In this document: positions 17,172 through 26,428 of the stretch, in pieces
Layout of the letters: the number at the start of each line of letters is the position of its first letter
How positions within the stretch are numbered: the first letter of the stretch is position 1
Assembly (NCBI RefSeq): GCF_007004665.1
Contig: NZ_ML660056.1
Coordinates: forward strand, 124,001 to 188,000
Reading direction: 5' to 3'
From: Denitrobaculum tricleocarpae
Lineage (GTDB): Bacteria; Pseudomonadota; Alphaproteobacteria; Kiloniellales; Kiloniellaceae
Length of the DNA: 64,000 bases
The notes under the pieces: model-generated
Database searches by the model: none
Told to the model about the DNA's origin: nothing
The model's input: the letters and a program-made list of their open reading frames with translations, nothing else
Made by a program: the position numbers and the translations under genes

Positions 17172-18182
17172 ATGAGACAGGGACTTAAAACATCTTTTGC
17201 CCTTGGGTCTGCCGCCCTTCTGGCGCTTGGTCTATCGACCGGGACGGTAAAGGCCGCCGACCCGGTCACACTGAATTTGGGCTGGGCGACACCTCTGGAA
17301 TCCGACTACGGCATTCTGGCCACCAAGTTCGAGGAACTGGCCGAGAAATACAGCAACGGCACGGTCGACGTGAAGCTGCGCTGCTGCGCGCAGATCGCCA
17401 CGGAAGACGATGCTTTCAAGGCCCTGCAGCTCGGCACTGTGGACGCCTATTTCATTTCCCAGAACAACGTCTCTCCGCACTGGCCGATGATGGATGTTTT
17501 TGTCCTGCCCTATATTTTCCAGAACACCGATCACCTGTTGAAAGTCTCAAACGGCCCGGTCGGGCAGAAGATCCGCGACCAGCTGCAAAAGGACACCGGC
17601 GTTCATCTGCTGACCTTCGGTGGCCCGGGCTATCGCGATATGTTCAACTCGCGCCGCGCGGTGAATTCCATCGACGACCTCAAAGGGCTCAAGCTGCGCG
17701 TGCCCAAAAACCAGGTGATGCTCTCGACCTTCGAGGCCTTCGGCGCCGAGCCGGTGCCGCTTGCCTGGTCCGAAACGCCGACCGCCTTGCAGACCAAGAC
17801 GATCGATGGCGGCGATAACGGGACCTCGGTGATCAAGGAGATGAAGTTCTTCGAATTCGCCAAGCACCTGATCATTCTGGATCACTTCGTCGGCTTTGCG
17901 CCGGTCTTCGCGTCGGACCGCTTTATGAACAAGCTGGACGACGATCAGCGGGCGGCGGTTATGCGCGCGGCCAAGGAAGCGGGCGAATACCACACCGAGG
18001 TGAAGCTCGAAGAGATCGAAGGCATTCGGTCCTGGCTCGCCAACGAGGGCGGCATGGAGGTCACGCGGCCAGACCGCGCACCCTTCATCGCGGCGGCGCA
18101 GGAGGTTCAGCAGAAGTTCGCGGCGGAACGCGGCGCTGATTTCAAGGCGATCGTGGACGAAATCCAGGCGGCGGCTGAGTAG
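17172..18182 (+). CDS. dctP: TRAP transporter substrate-binding protein DctP
   Basis: The 336-residue periplasmic protein has a Sec signal peptide (cleaved near TVKA at residue 28) and the DctP/TAXI fold. Landmarks are LNLGWATPLESDYGILATKFEELAEKY-type start of the mature protein, the LKLRVPKNQVMLSTFEAFGAEPVPL segment with the Arg that binds the ligand carboxylate, and DGGDNGTSVIKEMKF. It delivers a carboxylate-containing solute to the DctQM permease. The ATG follows GGGGAG with good spacing. A U-rich hairpin directly after the stop codon separates it from dctQ and should make it the most abundant product of the operon. The linked deacylase hints at amino-acid or N-acyl amino-acid ligands. Confidence 0.93.
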   Translation: MRQGLKTSFALGSAALLALGLSTGTVKAADPVTLNLGWATPLESDYGILATKFEELAEKYSNGTVDVKLRCCAQIATEDDAFKALQLGTVDAYFISQNNVSPHWPMMDVFVLPYIFQNTDHLLKVSNGPVGQKIRDQLQKDTGVHLLTFGGPGYRDMFNSRRAVNSIDDLKGLKLRVPKNQVMLSTFEAFGAEPVPLAWSETPTALQTKTIDGGDNGTSVIKEMKFFEFAKHLIILDHFVGFAPVFASDRFMNKLDDDQRAAVMRAAKEAGEYHTEVKLEEIEGIRSWLANEGGMEVTRPDRAPFIAAAQEVQQKFAAERGADFKAIVDEIQAAAE

Positions 18183-18220
18183 CCCGCAGATCTGAGCAGG
18201 TTGGGGCGGCGGGCTTTTTT
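18181..18220 (+). terminator. Intrinsic terminator/attenuator after dctP
   Basis: AGCCCGC (18181-18187) pairs with GCGGGCT (18209-18215), followed by TTTTT. It overlaps the dctP stop codon and lies in the 202-bp gap before dctQ, so it likely limits transcription of the permease genes relative to the binding protein. Confidence 0.65.
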
Positions 18221-18384
18221 CGAGCCTTCCGTTCCGCTCTTTTGCAACCTGTGCGCCTTGAGGCGGCATTCCGTCATCCGACGCGGCCAGATGATCAAAA
18301 CGGCAGACCGCTTTTGTGTCTGACTGAACATCGCTGGCCGGCGGCCGCAAATCGGGCGCGCGATCCAAATGGGGGCTGCCGCAA

Positions 18385-18915
18385 GTGATTCGACAGGCTT
18401 TCGGTTTTCTCGAACGGCATTTCGAGGAGTTTCTTTCCTGTTTTGCTTTGAGCGTGGTCGCGGTCTGCGTCTTTCTGCAGGTCGTCATGCGCTACGGCTT
18501 CAACAGCGCATTGCAGTGGACCGAGGAGATCGCCGCCATTGGCATGGTCTGGGCGGTCTATATGGGCGCGGCGCTCTGTGTGCGGGAACGCTTCCACATC
18601 CGCATCATGGCCGGGGTCATGCTGCTGCCGCGCCTGGGGGCGACGACAGTTGTCATTATCGCCGATCTGATCTGGCTTGGCTTTCTGGTCTTCATGCTGC
18701 AGGTCAGCGTGGATTATCTGACGGTTCTCTGGAACTTCACCTCGACCACGCCCCGTCTCGGGATCAACGAATTCTATCCGCAGACGGTTGTCTTCATCGG
18801 TTACGCGCTGATGACCCTCCGCCTGATCCAGATCTACGTTCACTGGGTGCGCGGCGGCTTTCGGGGCATTCCGGGGATGCGGCCCGAACATGACATCGAT
18901 GCGGCGGAGGCGTGA
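18385..18915 (+). CDS. dctQ: TRAP transporter small permease DctQ
   Basis: The 176-residue inner-membrane protein has four hydrophobic segments (about residues 17-38, 50-67, 85-110 and 130-150), the typical layout of the DctQ small subunit, with the conserved WTEEIAAIGMVWAVYMGAAL and a terminal TLRLIQIYV segment. It pairs with DctM to form the permease. Its stop codon lies 3 bp before the GTG start of dctM, indicating translational coupling. The family is recognised more by topology and position than by motifs. Confidence 0.9.
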   Translation: MIRQAFGFLERHFEEFLSCFALSVVAVCVFLQVVMRYGFNSALQWTEEIAAIGMVWAVYMGAALCVRERFHIRIMAGVMLLPRLGATTVVIIADLIWLGFLVFMLQVSVDYLTVLWNFTSTTPRLGINEFYPQTVVFIGYALMTLRLIQIYVHWVRGGFRGIPGMRPEHDIDAAEA

Positions 18916-18918
18916 AGC

Positions 18919-20211
18919 GTGAGTGACCTCCTCCTGATTGCGCTGGTTTTTACCGTCCTTACGGTGATCGGCGTGCCGCTTTTTGCCGCCGTCGGCGTTG
19001 CCACGGCCCTGGCATTATTCCTGATCGATATTCCCTACACCTTGCTGGCCCAGACCGGATACACCAGCCTGACACCCTTTCCGATCCTGACCATCCCGCT
19101 CTTCGTGCTGGCCGGACGGCTGATGGAAGTGGGCGGGATGGCGAACCGCCTGATCTCCATCGCTACCAACCTGGTCGGCGCCTACCGGGGCAGCCTGGGG
19201 CTGGTGACGGTCTTTGCCTGCATGCTCTTTGCGGCGCTCTCGGGATCAGGCCCGGCAACCACGGCGGCCATCGGGTCGGTGACCATCCCGGCCATGAAGC
19301 GGGAGGGCTATTCCGTACCCTTCGCCGCGGCGATCGCCGCCTCGGCGGGCGCGCTCGGCAGTGTGATACCACCCAGCAACCTTATGATCATCTACGGCCT
19401 GGTGTCCGAAACCTCGATCCCGCGGCTCTTCCTGGCGGGCTTCGTGCCCGGCATCGTGGTTACGGTCTTCCTGCTGATCACCACCTACATCATCGCCCGC
19501 AGGAACAATTACGGCGGCAGCGGCGAGCGCTTTTCCTGGCGGCCTTTTCTGACTGCCTTCTGGTCGGGAAAATGGGCCATCGGCGCGCCGGTCATTATCC
19601 TGGGCGGCATTTACGGCGGGGCCTTTACGCCGACGGAAGCCGCGGCGGTCGCGGTTTTCTACGCGCTCTTCGTCGGGCTCTTTATCTACCGCGAACTGAC
19701 GCTGAAAAAGATCATCGAAAGCCTGCGCTTCACCGCGCTGATGGCGGGCCTGCTGGTGCTGCTGACCCCAACCCTGGCCTTCGGTCAGCTCTCGGCTTTC
19801 TATGACATTCCGGCGGCGGTGGAGACCGCGATCACGGCTATGACCGACAACGTGGTGCTGGTGCTGATCATCATCGGCATCTTCTACATCATCATCGGCA
19901 CCTTCATGGAATCCCTGGCGCAGATCATCCTATTCACCGCCGTGTTCCTGCCACTGGTTCAGAGCCTGGGCGTCGATCCGGTGCTCTTCGGGATCTTCAC
20001 GGTCATGACCTGCGAGATCGGATTCCTGACCCCGCCGTTGGGCGGGAACCTGAACGTGGCCGCGCGCATCTCGGGTATCACCATCGAGCAGGTCTCGGTC
20101 GCGGTTCTGCCCTTCATTCTGGCCTACGTCCTGGGACTCCTGTTCCTGATCTTCTGGCCGGAAGCGACGCTTTGGCTGCCCAACATGGTCTACGGCGAAG
20201 CGGTCTTCTAA
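18919..20211 (+). CDS. dctM: TRAP transporter large permease DctM
   Basis: The 430-residue protein has about 11-12 membrane segments and the DctM signatures: FPILTIPLFVLAGRLMEVGGMANRLI-like segment around residues 55-80, SGSGPATTAAIGSVTIPAM around 107-125 and IPPSNLMIIYG around 150-160. It is the sodium-coupled transport subunit of the TRAP system. Translation starts at GTG 18919, 3 bp after dctQ. The next gene, a D-aminoacylase, follows 46 bp downstream on the same strand and is probably part of the same transcript, linking uptake to hydrolysis of N-acyl amino acids. Confidence 0.95.
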   Translation: MSDLLLIALVFTVLTVIGVPLFAAVGVATALALFLIDIPYTLLAQTGYTSLTPFPILTIPLFVLAGRLMEVGGMANRLISIATNLVGAYRGSLGLVTVFACMLFAALSGSGPATTAAIGSVTIPAMKREGYSVPFAAAIAASAGALGSVIPPSNLMIIYGLVSETSIPRLFLAGFVPGIVVTVFLLITTYIIARRNNYGGSGERFSWRPFLTAFWSGKWAIGAPVIILGGIYGGAFTPTEAAAVAVFYALFVGLFIYRELTLKKIIESLRFTALMAGLLVLLTPTLAFGQLSAFYDIPAAVETAITAMTDNVVLVLIIIGIFYIIIGTFMESLAQIILFTAVFLPLVQSLGVDPVLFGIFTVMTCEIGFLTPPLGGNLNVAARISGITIEQVSVAVLPFILAYVLGLLFLIFWPEATLWLPNMVYGEAVF

Positions 20212-20257
20212 GCGACCTGACAAAGGCGTCACCAACTTTTCAAAAGGATCGAAAGCG

Positions 20258-21850
20258 ATGCTGGATATCATTCTCGAGGGCGGCAGACTCTATGACGGCA
20301 GCGGCCGGCCTGGATATGACGCCGATATCGGCATCAAGGCGGATCGTATCGCTGAGATCGGAGACCTGTCGGAGGCCGGCGCAGAGCGCCGGGTTTCCCT
20401 GCAGGGCCTGGCCGTGGCGCCCGGCTTCATCGACCTGCACACCCATTCCGACTTTACCCTGGCTGCCAATGGCCGGGCGGAGAGCCAGGTGCATCAGGGC
20501 GTGACCACCGAGGTGGTGGGACAGTGCGGGGTCTCCTGCGCGCCGGCCCGCAGCCGCGCCGATGTCGAACTGATGTCGCCGGGGTTTATACCGGGCGCGG
20601 TCGAAATCGGCTGGAAGAGCTTTGGCGAGTATCTCGATCATCTGGACGGGATGGCGCTTGGGGTCAATGTTGCCGCCTTCGTCGGTCACGGGACGGTTCA
20701 TCGTGCGGTGCTGGGCGATGCCCTGCGGCCCGCGGACGAGGACGAACTGGATCTCATGTGCGATCTGCTCGAGACCTCGCTGGAGGAGGGGGCTTACGGC
20801 TTCTCCACCGGTCTGGAGTATTGGCCGGGCAGTCTGGCATCGCCCGATCAGCTTGCGCGGCTCTGTTCCGTGGCCGCCAAGAAGGACGTGCTTTACGCGA
20901 CCCACGTGCGCAACCGGGACGTCTTCTATGACCTGGGGTTCGGCGAGGCGCTCGCCACGGCCAGGGTCTCCGGCGCCCGCCTGCAGATCTCGCACATTCA
21001 GCCCAAGTTCGGCGCGCCCGATCACGCGATGGAGCATAGTCTTGAATTGATCGAGAAGGCCCGGAGCCACGGTGTCGATGTGGCCTTCGACGTGATCCCG
21101 CACCGCTGGTCCCATACGCGGGTGCTTGCGATCCTGCCGCAGTGGGCGCAGGAAGGCGGGGTCGAGGAGGTCTCGGCGCGCTTGAAGGACGCGGCCTGCC
21201 GGGACCGCATCCGCCGCAACCCGCGCCCGATGTGGCGTCTGGTCAGCGCCGGGCAGTGGGACAAGATCGTCCTCATGCAGTCGCAGGAGAACCAGGCGCA
21301 GGTCGGCATGAATTTCGCGCAGATCGCGGAACAGCGGGGTCAGGATCCCTACGATGCCGTCTTCGACATGCTGCTTGAGGAAGGCGAGAACATGAACCAC
21401 CTCATGTGGACCTCTCAGTCCTTTTCCGAAGACGATATCGAACTCGCCCTCACGCAGCCCGAGTGCGCGGTGATCTCCGACACCCTGGCGCTGGCGCCCT
21501 ACGGCTGTCTGAAGCATCACATCGGCTCGCTCAGCGGCTACGGCTGGGCCGCGCGGTTCCTGCAGCATTACGTGCGCGACCGGGGCGTGATGTCCCTGGA
21601 AGAGGGGATCCGGCGCCTGACGGCGGTTCCGGCCGCGCGCCTGGGCGTGAGCGACCGGGGAAGGCTTGCGGTCGGCAACTATGCGGACATTACGGTCTTC
21701 GACAGCAGGCAGATCGCCAGCCACTTCGAAATCGCCGAACCGCAACGCTACGCCACCGGCATCGCCCACGTGCTGGTGAATGGCTGCTTTGCCATGCAGG
21801 GCGGCACGCGCACGGAAACGGACTCCGGACGGGTGCTTCGGAGCCAGTGA
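20258..21850 (+). CDS. N-acyl-D-amino-acid deacylase (D-aminoacylase) family
   Basis: The 530-residue enzyme belongs to the amidohydrolase superfamily and to its D-aminoacylase branch. Metal-binding elements seen are HTHSD after the FIDL strand (about residue 67), the GQCGVSC segment (about 87-93) whose Cys bridges the metal in D-aminoacylase, His in YATHVRNRDV (about 215) and His in QISHIQPKF (about 244). Length matches the usual 480-530. It hydrolyses N-acyl-D-amino acids, or in relatives N-acyl-D-glutamate, to free D-amino acids and carboxylate in the cytoplasm. It follows dctM by 46 bp with the same orientation, so the TRAP system probably imports its substrate or a precursor. Which amino acid is used cannot be inferred. 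Confidence 0.9.
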   Translation: MLDIILEGGRLYDGSGRPGYDADIGIKADRIAEIGDLSEAGAERRVSLQGLAVAPGFIDLHTHSDFTLAANGRAESQVHQGVTTEVVGQCGVSCAPARSRADVELMSPGFIPGAVEIGWKSFGEYLDHLDGMALGVNVAAFVGHGTVHRAVLGDALRPADEDELDLMCDLLETSLEEGAYGFSTGLEYWPGSLASPDQLARLCSVAAKKDVLYATHVRNRDVFYDLGFGEALATARVSGARLQISHIQPKFGAPDHAMEHSLELIEKARSHGVDVAFDVIPHRWSHTRVLAILPQWAQEGGVEEVSARLKDAACRDRIRRNPRPMWRLVSAGQWDKIVLMQSQENQAQVGMNFAQIAEQRGQDPYDAVFDMLLEEGENMNHLMWTSQSFSEDDIELALTQPECAVISDTLALAPYGCLKHHIGSLSGYGWAARFLQHYVRDRGVMSLEEGIRRLTAVPAARLGVSDRGRLAVGNYADITVFDSRQIASHFEIAEPQRYATGIAHVLVNGCFAMQGGTRTETDSGRVLRSQ

Positions 21851-21919
21851 TGGGAAACAACGCCATGAGACGATATCCGATCTCGGATGCGCGCTTTACC
21901 GCGCGTGCGGCATCATACG

Positions 21920-22306
21920 CTACGTGAGCTGGTTTTCCTCTTGCAGCGGACCCGCAACCTCGCCTTCAGGAAGCTGATAGCCACAGTCGGCGCACATGCG
22001 GGCACGTGGCGTTCTGAAGGGCTTTGAACAGCTCGGACAAGGCCGCCCGTAGAGCGAGAGGGGCAGGGCGTAGATCTGCTCAGGATGTTCGAGCCTGACA
22101 CCTGTCAGGGCTTCATAAGCGGCGAGCGCTTTTTGTCCCTGCTGATTCTTTTCAAGGGCCTCCGAGATAGAGCAGCCATGCGCGCGCCTGTAGTCTTTGA
22201 TTGCGCGGATGTAATTGGAGAGATGAGCGCCAATCGGCCGCCATTCCTCGTCCGTCAGCAGAGGCACCTCTCTTCTTAGTCCGTAGCTGTAATGGATGCG
22301 TGGCAC
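21920..22306 (-). CDS. Zinc-ribbon protein of unknown function
   Basis: The predicted 128-residue product has two Cys-x-x-Cys knuckles near its C-terminus (CPSCSKPF and CADCGYQLP), a probable zinc ribbon, and an N-terminal half with HLSNYIRAIKDYRRAHG-like helices. I do not recognise a named family. The frame is open further upstream to an ATG at 22435, but that part looks non-coding; the GTG at 22306, preceded by GAGAGA at a good distance, is preferred. It is encoded opposite to its neighbours, converging on the deacylase gene and divergent from the decarboxylase. A nucleic-acid or protein-binding role would fit a zinc ribbon, but no evidence is available here. Confidence 0.6.
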   Translation of the reverse strand: MPRIHYSYGLRREVPLLTDEEWRPIGAHLSNYIRAIKDYRRAHGCSISEALEKNQQGQKALAAYEALTGVRLEHPEQIYALPLSLYGRPCPSCSKPFRTPRARMCADCGYQLPEGEVAGPLQEENQLT

Positions 22307-22493
22307 GTTTGGTCTCTCATCGGGCTTTCGGTGGCAGGTCCAGGCGTTATAATAGAGGCTTGATGACGGCAATGGTTTAAGAAACCTCGGCCAATCGGCT
22401 CGCTTGGCGGCACATTCAACGGACGATTCAATCACACCAGAGGCGCGCGCGAGGTCCCTTCGCGGGCAGTTCCTCGATTGCCAGGACTAAAAA

Positions 22494-23969
22494 ATGACCT
22501 CTCCTTCGACAGGCCCAGACACGCCCGAGCAATCGCTCGACCCGCAGGACTGGGCGGAGTTCCGCAGGCTCTCTCATGCCATGCTGGATGCGGCGCTGGA
22601 TCATATGCAGGGCGCCACGGAGCGCCCGGTCTGGAAGCCGGTGCCTGAAGAGGTGAAGACTGCGCTCGCCGGGCCACTGCCGATGGAGGGCCAGGGCACG
22701 GCGCAGGTCTGTGAGGATCTGATCCAGCAGGTGCTGCCCTACGCCACCGGTAACACCCATCCGCGTTTCTTCGGTTGGGTCCATGGCGCGGGCACGCCGG
22801 GAGGTGTCATCGCCGAGACTATGGCCGCGGCCATGAACGCAAACCTGGGCGGACGCGATCACGGCGCGATCTATGTAGAGCGGCAGGTGATCGACTGGTG
22901 CCGTCAGCTCTTTGACTTTCCGGAGACCGCGAGCGGACTGGTGGTGAGCGGGACCTCTGTCGCGACGTTGATCGCCCTGACCGCGGCGCGTCATCAGAAG
23001 GCGGGCTATGACGTGCGGCGCGAGGGTATCAGGCCGGAGGAAGGCAGGCTTGTCGGCTACACCTCCGCCGAAGCCCACAGCTGCGTGGCGCGGACCTTCG
23101 ACATGATGGGGCTGGGCATGGAAGCCCTTCGGAATGTGGCAGTCGATGCCGACTATCGAATGGACATCGGTGCCCTCCGGGCCGCCATCGAGGCAGACCT
23201 TGCTGCGGGCTTGAAGCCCTTTTGCGTGACCGGCTCTCCGGCCACGGTGAACAGCGGCGCGATCGACGACCTCGATGCCATCGCCGACGTTTGTCAGGAA
23301 TACGGTCTCTGGTTTCATGTCGACGGTGCTTTCGGCGCGGTGGCGGCCTTGAGCGAAACCTTCCGGCCCCGGATGAAGGGGATCGCGCGGGCGGATTCCA
23401 TCGCCTTCGATTTCCACAAGTGGATGCACGTGCAGTACGACGCGGGCTTTGTGCTGATCCGGGACGAAGCGGCGCACCGCGAGGCCTTTACCCTGCGCCC
23501 GGAGTATCTGACCGCCGCGCCGCGCGGTCTTGCCGGGGGAAACCCCTGGTTCTGCGAATACGGTCCCGAACTCTCGCGCGGTTTTCGGGCTCTGAAGGTC
23601 TGGTTCGCCCTCAAGGAGCACGGCATCAAACGGATCGCGGAAAAGGTCGAGGATAACTGCCGGCAGGCGGCTTATCTCGGCCAACTGGTCCAGGCCCACC
23701 CGGATCTTGAGCTTTCGGCACCGGTTGCTTTGAACATCTGCTGCTTTCGTTTTGTCGTGCCGGGATTGGCGGTAGAGGATCTCAATACACTCAATTCCGA
23801 GATCGTCATGGACCTGCAGGAGTCCGGTGTCGCCGCGCCCTCGACCACAAAGCTGGGCGGCGTCACCTCGATCAGGGTGAATATCACGAACCACCGCACG
23901 ACGACGGCGGACATGGACCTGCTGGTGAAGGCCGTGGTGGAGTTGGGGCGGCAGGCGGCCAGGGACTGA
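22494..23969 (+). CDS. PLP-dependent amino-acid decarboxylase (aromatic-L-amino-acid decarboxylase-like)
   Basis: The 491-residue protein is a group II PLP decarboxylase. PLP contacts seen are His275-Val-Asp277 (HVDGAFGA) and the Schiff-base Lys309 (DFHKWMHVQYDAG); TGNTHPRFFGWVHG at about 86-99 and SGTSVATLIALTAARHQ at 152-168 are conserved family blocks. Bacterial members decarboxylate aromatic amino acids, glutamate or aspartate; this branch includes many uncharacterised proteins annotated as aromatic-L-amino-acid or tyrosine decarboxylases. AGGA lies 8 bp before the ATG. It has no close operon partner but sits in a run of amino-acid genes. Confidence 0.9.
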   Translation: MTSPSTGPDTPEQSLDPQDWAEFRRLSHAMLDAALDHMQGATERPVWKPVPEEVKTALAGPLPMEGQGTAQVCEDLIQQVLPYATGNTHPRFFGWVHGAGTPGGVIAETMAAAMNANLGGRDHGAIYVERQVIDWCRQLFDFPETASGLVVSGTSVATLIALTAARHQKAGYDVRREGIRPEEGRLVGYTSAEAHSCVARTFDMMGLGMEALRNVAVDADYRMDIGALRAAIEADLAAGLKPFCVTGSPATVNSGAIDDLDAIADVCQEYGLWFHVDGAFGAVAALSETFRPRMKGIARADSIAFDFHKWMHVQYDAGFVLIRDEAAHREAFTLRPEYLTAAPRGLAGGNPWFCEYGPELSRGFRALKVWFALKEHGIKRIAEKVEDNCRQAAYLGQLVQAHPDLELSAPVALNICCFRFVVPGLAVEDLNTLNSEIVMDLQESGVAAPSTTKLGGVTSIRVNITNHRTTTADMDLLVKAVVELGRQAARD

Positions 23970-23991
23970 GTGTGAGAGCGTTAGCTTCGTA

Positions 23992-24558
23992 TCACGGAAC
24001 CAGGTGACCGATCATGAGCTTCGTGAAGAGCACGGGCACGAACCACTCCAGCCCGGGCGTCGCGCCGAGCCAGCAGAGAACCAGCCCGATTGCGACCAGA
24101 TAGAAAATGATTGCGACCGGCAGTTTGAGCCGCCTTGGCGTTGCGAGCACGCTGGCCATCGCGATCAGGAGGCAGGCGGAGAGGGTAAGCGCGTAAGGGA
24201 CGTCGAAACCTTCACCGCGGAATGCCCAGGCGACAATGGAAATATGCAGGACGTGAAGGGCGACGAACGAGGCCTGCTGCGCGATCGGCATGCCCGGGCG
24301 GTGATACCAGCGCTTGGTTGTCTCGGTCACGTTGCAGACGGCGCCGCCGATGACATCGAGGGCGATGATCATACCCAGAATGATAAGCCAGATGCTTGCG
24401 CCCTGCGCGGCGAGTGCCCAGGCCGCGAAGACAGCTCCGAAGATACCCGAGCCGATTACCAGCAGATTCTCATCCCGGGGCATACCCGGACCGACCAGGC
24501 GGTCCCATGATCCAAGCAGGCCGGACCGGGGCGCAGGAAGGGCGGCGGATGAAGTCAT
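23992..24558 (-). CDS. Multi-pass membrane protein of unknown function
   Basis: The 188-residue product has about five hydrophobic segments (roughly residues 32-70, 97-112, 120-137, 145-170), with a conserved-looking CNVTETTKRWYHRPG loop around residues 79-93 that carries an Asn, Glu and His in a mostly apolar protein. I do not recognise the family. It is transcribed away from the decarboxylase with a 22-bp convergent gap, and about 100 bp separate it from the ABC permease downstream of it in the other direction. The function is unknown. Coding status is supported by the consistent hydrophobic pattern. Confidence 0.65.
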   Translation of the reverse strand: MTSSAALPAPRSGLLGSWDRLVGPGMPRDENLLVIGSGIFGAVFAAWALAAQGASIWLIILGMIIALDVIGGAVCNVTETTKRWYHRPGMPIAQQASFVALHVLHISIVAWAFRGEGFDVPYALTLSACLLIAMASVLATPRRLKLPVAIIFYLVAIGLVLCWLGATPGLEWFVPVLFTKLMIGHLVP

Positions 24559-24662
24559 GAACAGCCTCTCGTACAGAACGATGATAAGACTGATTTTACG
24601 TTTGTTGGCAGCACCTTAACAATTGCATACACAAGGTTCGGGCTGCGTCAAAGTGCTGCGGC

Positions 24663-25424
24663 CTAGTCCTTGAGCCGGTACCCGGTCTTGAAGATCCAGC
24701 GGATCATGAGCAGGCAGACCACGAGGAACAGCGTGACCATGCCCAGGCTGACCTCTAGGCTGACGTCGGCGATCTCGTAGAAGCTCCAGCGGAAACCGCT
24801 GATCAGGTAGACCATGGGGTTGAAGAGGGTCACGGTCTGCCAGAAGGGCGGGAGCATATTGATTGAGTAAAAGCTGCCGCCGAGAAAGGCGAGGGGCGTG
24901 ATCACCAGCAGAGGCACGACCTGCAGCTTCTCGAAGCTGTCCGCCCAGATGCCGATGATGAAGCCCAGCAGGCTGAAGGTCACGGCGGTCAGCACCAGGA
25001 ACAGCATCATCCAGAAGGGATGGGCGACATGCAGCGGCACGATCAGACTGGCGGTGCCCAGAATGATCAGGCCCAGGATGATCGATTTGGTCGCCGCAGC
25101 CCCGACATAACCCAGCACGATCTCGAAAAAGGTGATCGGCGCCGAAAGGACTTCGTAGATCGTCCCGGTGAAGCGCGGGATGTAGATCCCGAAGGAGGCG
25201 TTGGCCACGCTCTGGGTCAGGACCGACAGCATGATCAGGCCCGGTACGATGAAGGTGCCGTAGCTGACCCCATCGACCTCGGTGATGCGCGAGCCGATGG
25301 CACCTCCGAAAACGACGAAGTAGAGAACCGTGGAGACCACCGGCGCGACGATGCTCTGCGCGATGGTGCGCCAGGTGCGGTTCATTTCGAAGAGGTAGAT
25401 AGCCCGGACGGCTCGCAGGTTCAT
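24663..25424 (-). CDS. ABC-2 type transporter permease, YadH-like
   Basis: The 253-residue inner-membrane protein has six hydrophobic segments and the ABC-2 permease signature ([15 protein letters not shown] and [20 protein letters not shown] near residue 180). Length and sequence resemble YadH of E. coli (about 256 residues). Its start overlaps the ATPase gene stop by 4 bp (25421-25424), so the two are co-translated. This type of exporter has been linked to polysaccharide or small-molecule export; its substrate is not known even in E. coli. Confidence 0.92.
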   Translation of the reverse strand: MNLRAVRAIYLFEMNRTWRTIAQSIVAPVVSTVLYFVVFGGAIGSRITEVDGVSYGTFIVPGLIMLSVLTQSVANASFGIYIPRFTGTIYEVLSAPITFFEIVLGYVGAAATKSIILGLIILGTASLIVPLHVAHPFWMMLFLVLTAVTFSLLGFIIGIWADSFEKLQVVPLLVITPLAFLGGSFYSINMLPPFWQTVTLFNPMVYLISGFRWSFYEIADVSLEVSLGMVTLFLVVCLLMIRWIFKTGYRLKD

Positions 25425-26347
25425 GACGGCCTCTTCACCAGATTGACGAAAATATCCTCGAGCGACGACTGCGAGGTGCTGAGATCCCTGAACTTGATCC
25501 CGGCCTGATTGAGATCATTCAACAGGCTCGTGATCCCCGTGCGCTCGGCCTGGGTGTCGTAGGTATAGACCAACTGCGTGCCGTCCGCGGCGAGTTCCAG
25601 ATCATGGGCCGCGAGCACTGCGGGGATCGAGTCCAGGGCCTGGTGCAGCTCGACGGTCAACTGTTTGGTGCCCAGCTTGCGCATCAGTTCGGTCTTGGTG
25701 TCGACCAGAACGATCTCGCCGTTGTTGATCACGCCGATCCGGTCGGCCATCTCCTCGGCTTCTTCGATGTAGTGGGTGGTCAGGATGATGGTGACGCCGG
25801 ATTCCCGCAGCACCTTGACCACTTCCCACATGTCCTTGCGCAGCTCCACATCGACACCCGCCGTCGGCTCGTCGAGGAAGAGGACCTTGGGTTCGTGAGA
25901 CAAGGCCTTGGCAATCATCACCCGGCGCTTCATACCGCCAGACAGCGCCATGATCCGACTGTCTTTCTTTTCCCAGAGCGAGAGCTTCCTGAGCAGATCT
26001 TCAATGTGTTTCGGATCGGCTTTCTTGCCGAAGAGACCGCGTGAAAAGTTGACCGTGGTCCAGACCGTCTCGAAGGTGTCGGTGGTCAGCTCCTGCGGCA
26101 CCAGACCGATCATCGAGCGGGTCTTGATGAAGTCGTCGATGATATCGTGACCGCCCACGGAGACGGAACCTTCCGAGGGATTGAGAATTCCGCAGATGAT
26201 GCCGATCAGCGTGGTTTTGCCCGCGCCGTTGGGGCCGAGCAGGGCGAAGATCTCGCCCTTTTCAATATCCAGATCGACCGCCTTGAGCGCCTGGAAGCCA
26301 CCGGCATAAGTCTTGGAGAGGTGAGAGACGGAGATGATTGATTCCAT
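25421..26347 (-). CDS. ABC transporter ATP-binding protein, YadG-like
   Basis: The 308-residue cytoplasmic ATPase has Walker [10 protein letters not shown] (about residues 38-46), Q-loop GLVPQE, signature LSGGMKRR (about 141-148), Walker B VLFLDEP (about 160-166) and an H-loop [13 protein letters not shown]-terminal regulatory domain follows after about residue 230, as in YadG, whose length is the same. It energises the adjacent ABC-2 permease. The pair is transcribed on its own between a membrane-protein gene and parE. Confidence 0.94.
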   Translation of the reverse strand: MESIISVSHLSKTYAGGFQALKAVDLDIEKGEIFALLGPNGAGKTTLIGIICGILNPSEGSVSVGGHDIIDDFIKTRSMIGLVPQELTTDTFETVWTTVNFSRGLFGKKADPKHIEDLLRKLSLWEKKDSRIMALSGGMKRRVMIAKALSHEPKVLFLDEPTAGVDVELRKDMWEVVKVLRESGVTIILTTHYIEEAEEMADRIGVINNGEIVLVDTKTELMRKLGTKQLTVELHQALDSIPAVLAAHDLELAADGTQLVYTYDTQAERTGITSLLNDLNQAGIKFRDLSTSQSSLEDIFVNLVKRPS

Positions 26348-26428
26348 CGTTGCCTATCTACCACAATTGTTGAGATAGGCAACCGGGAAGCATCAACAGG
26401 GTCAAAGGCGGCTCAGGGCGCAGTCCGG

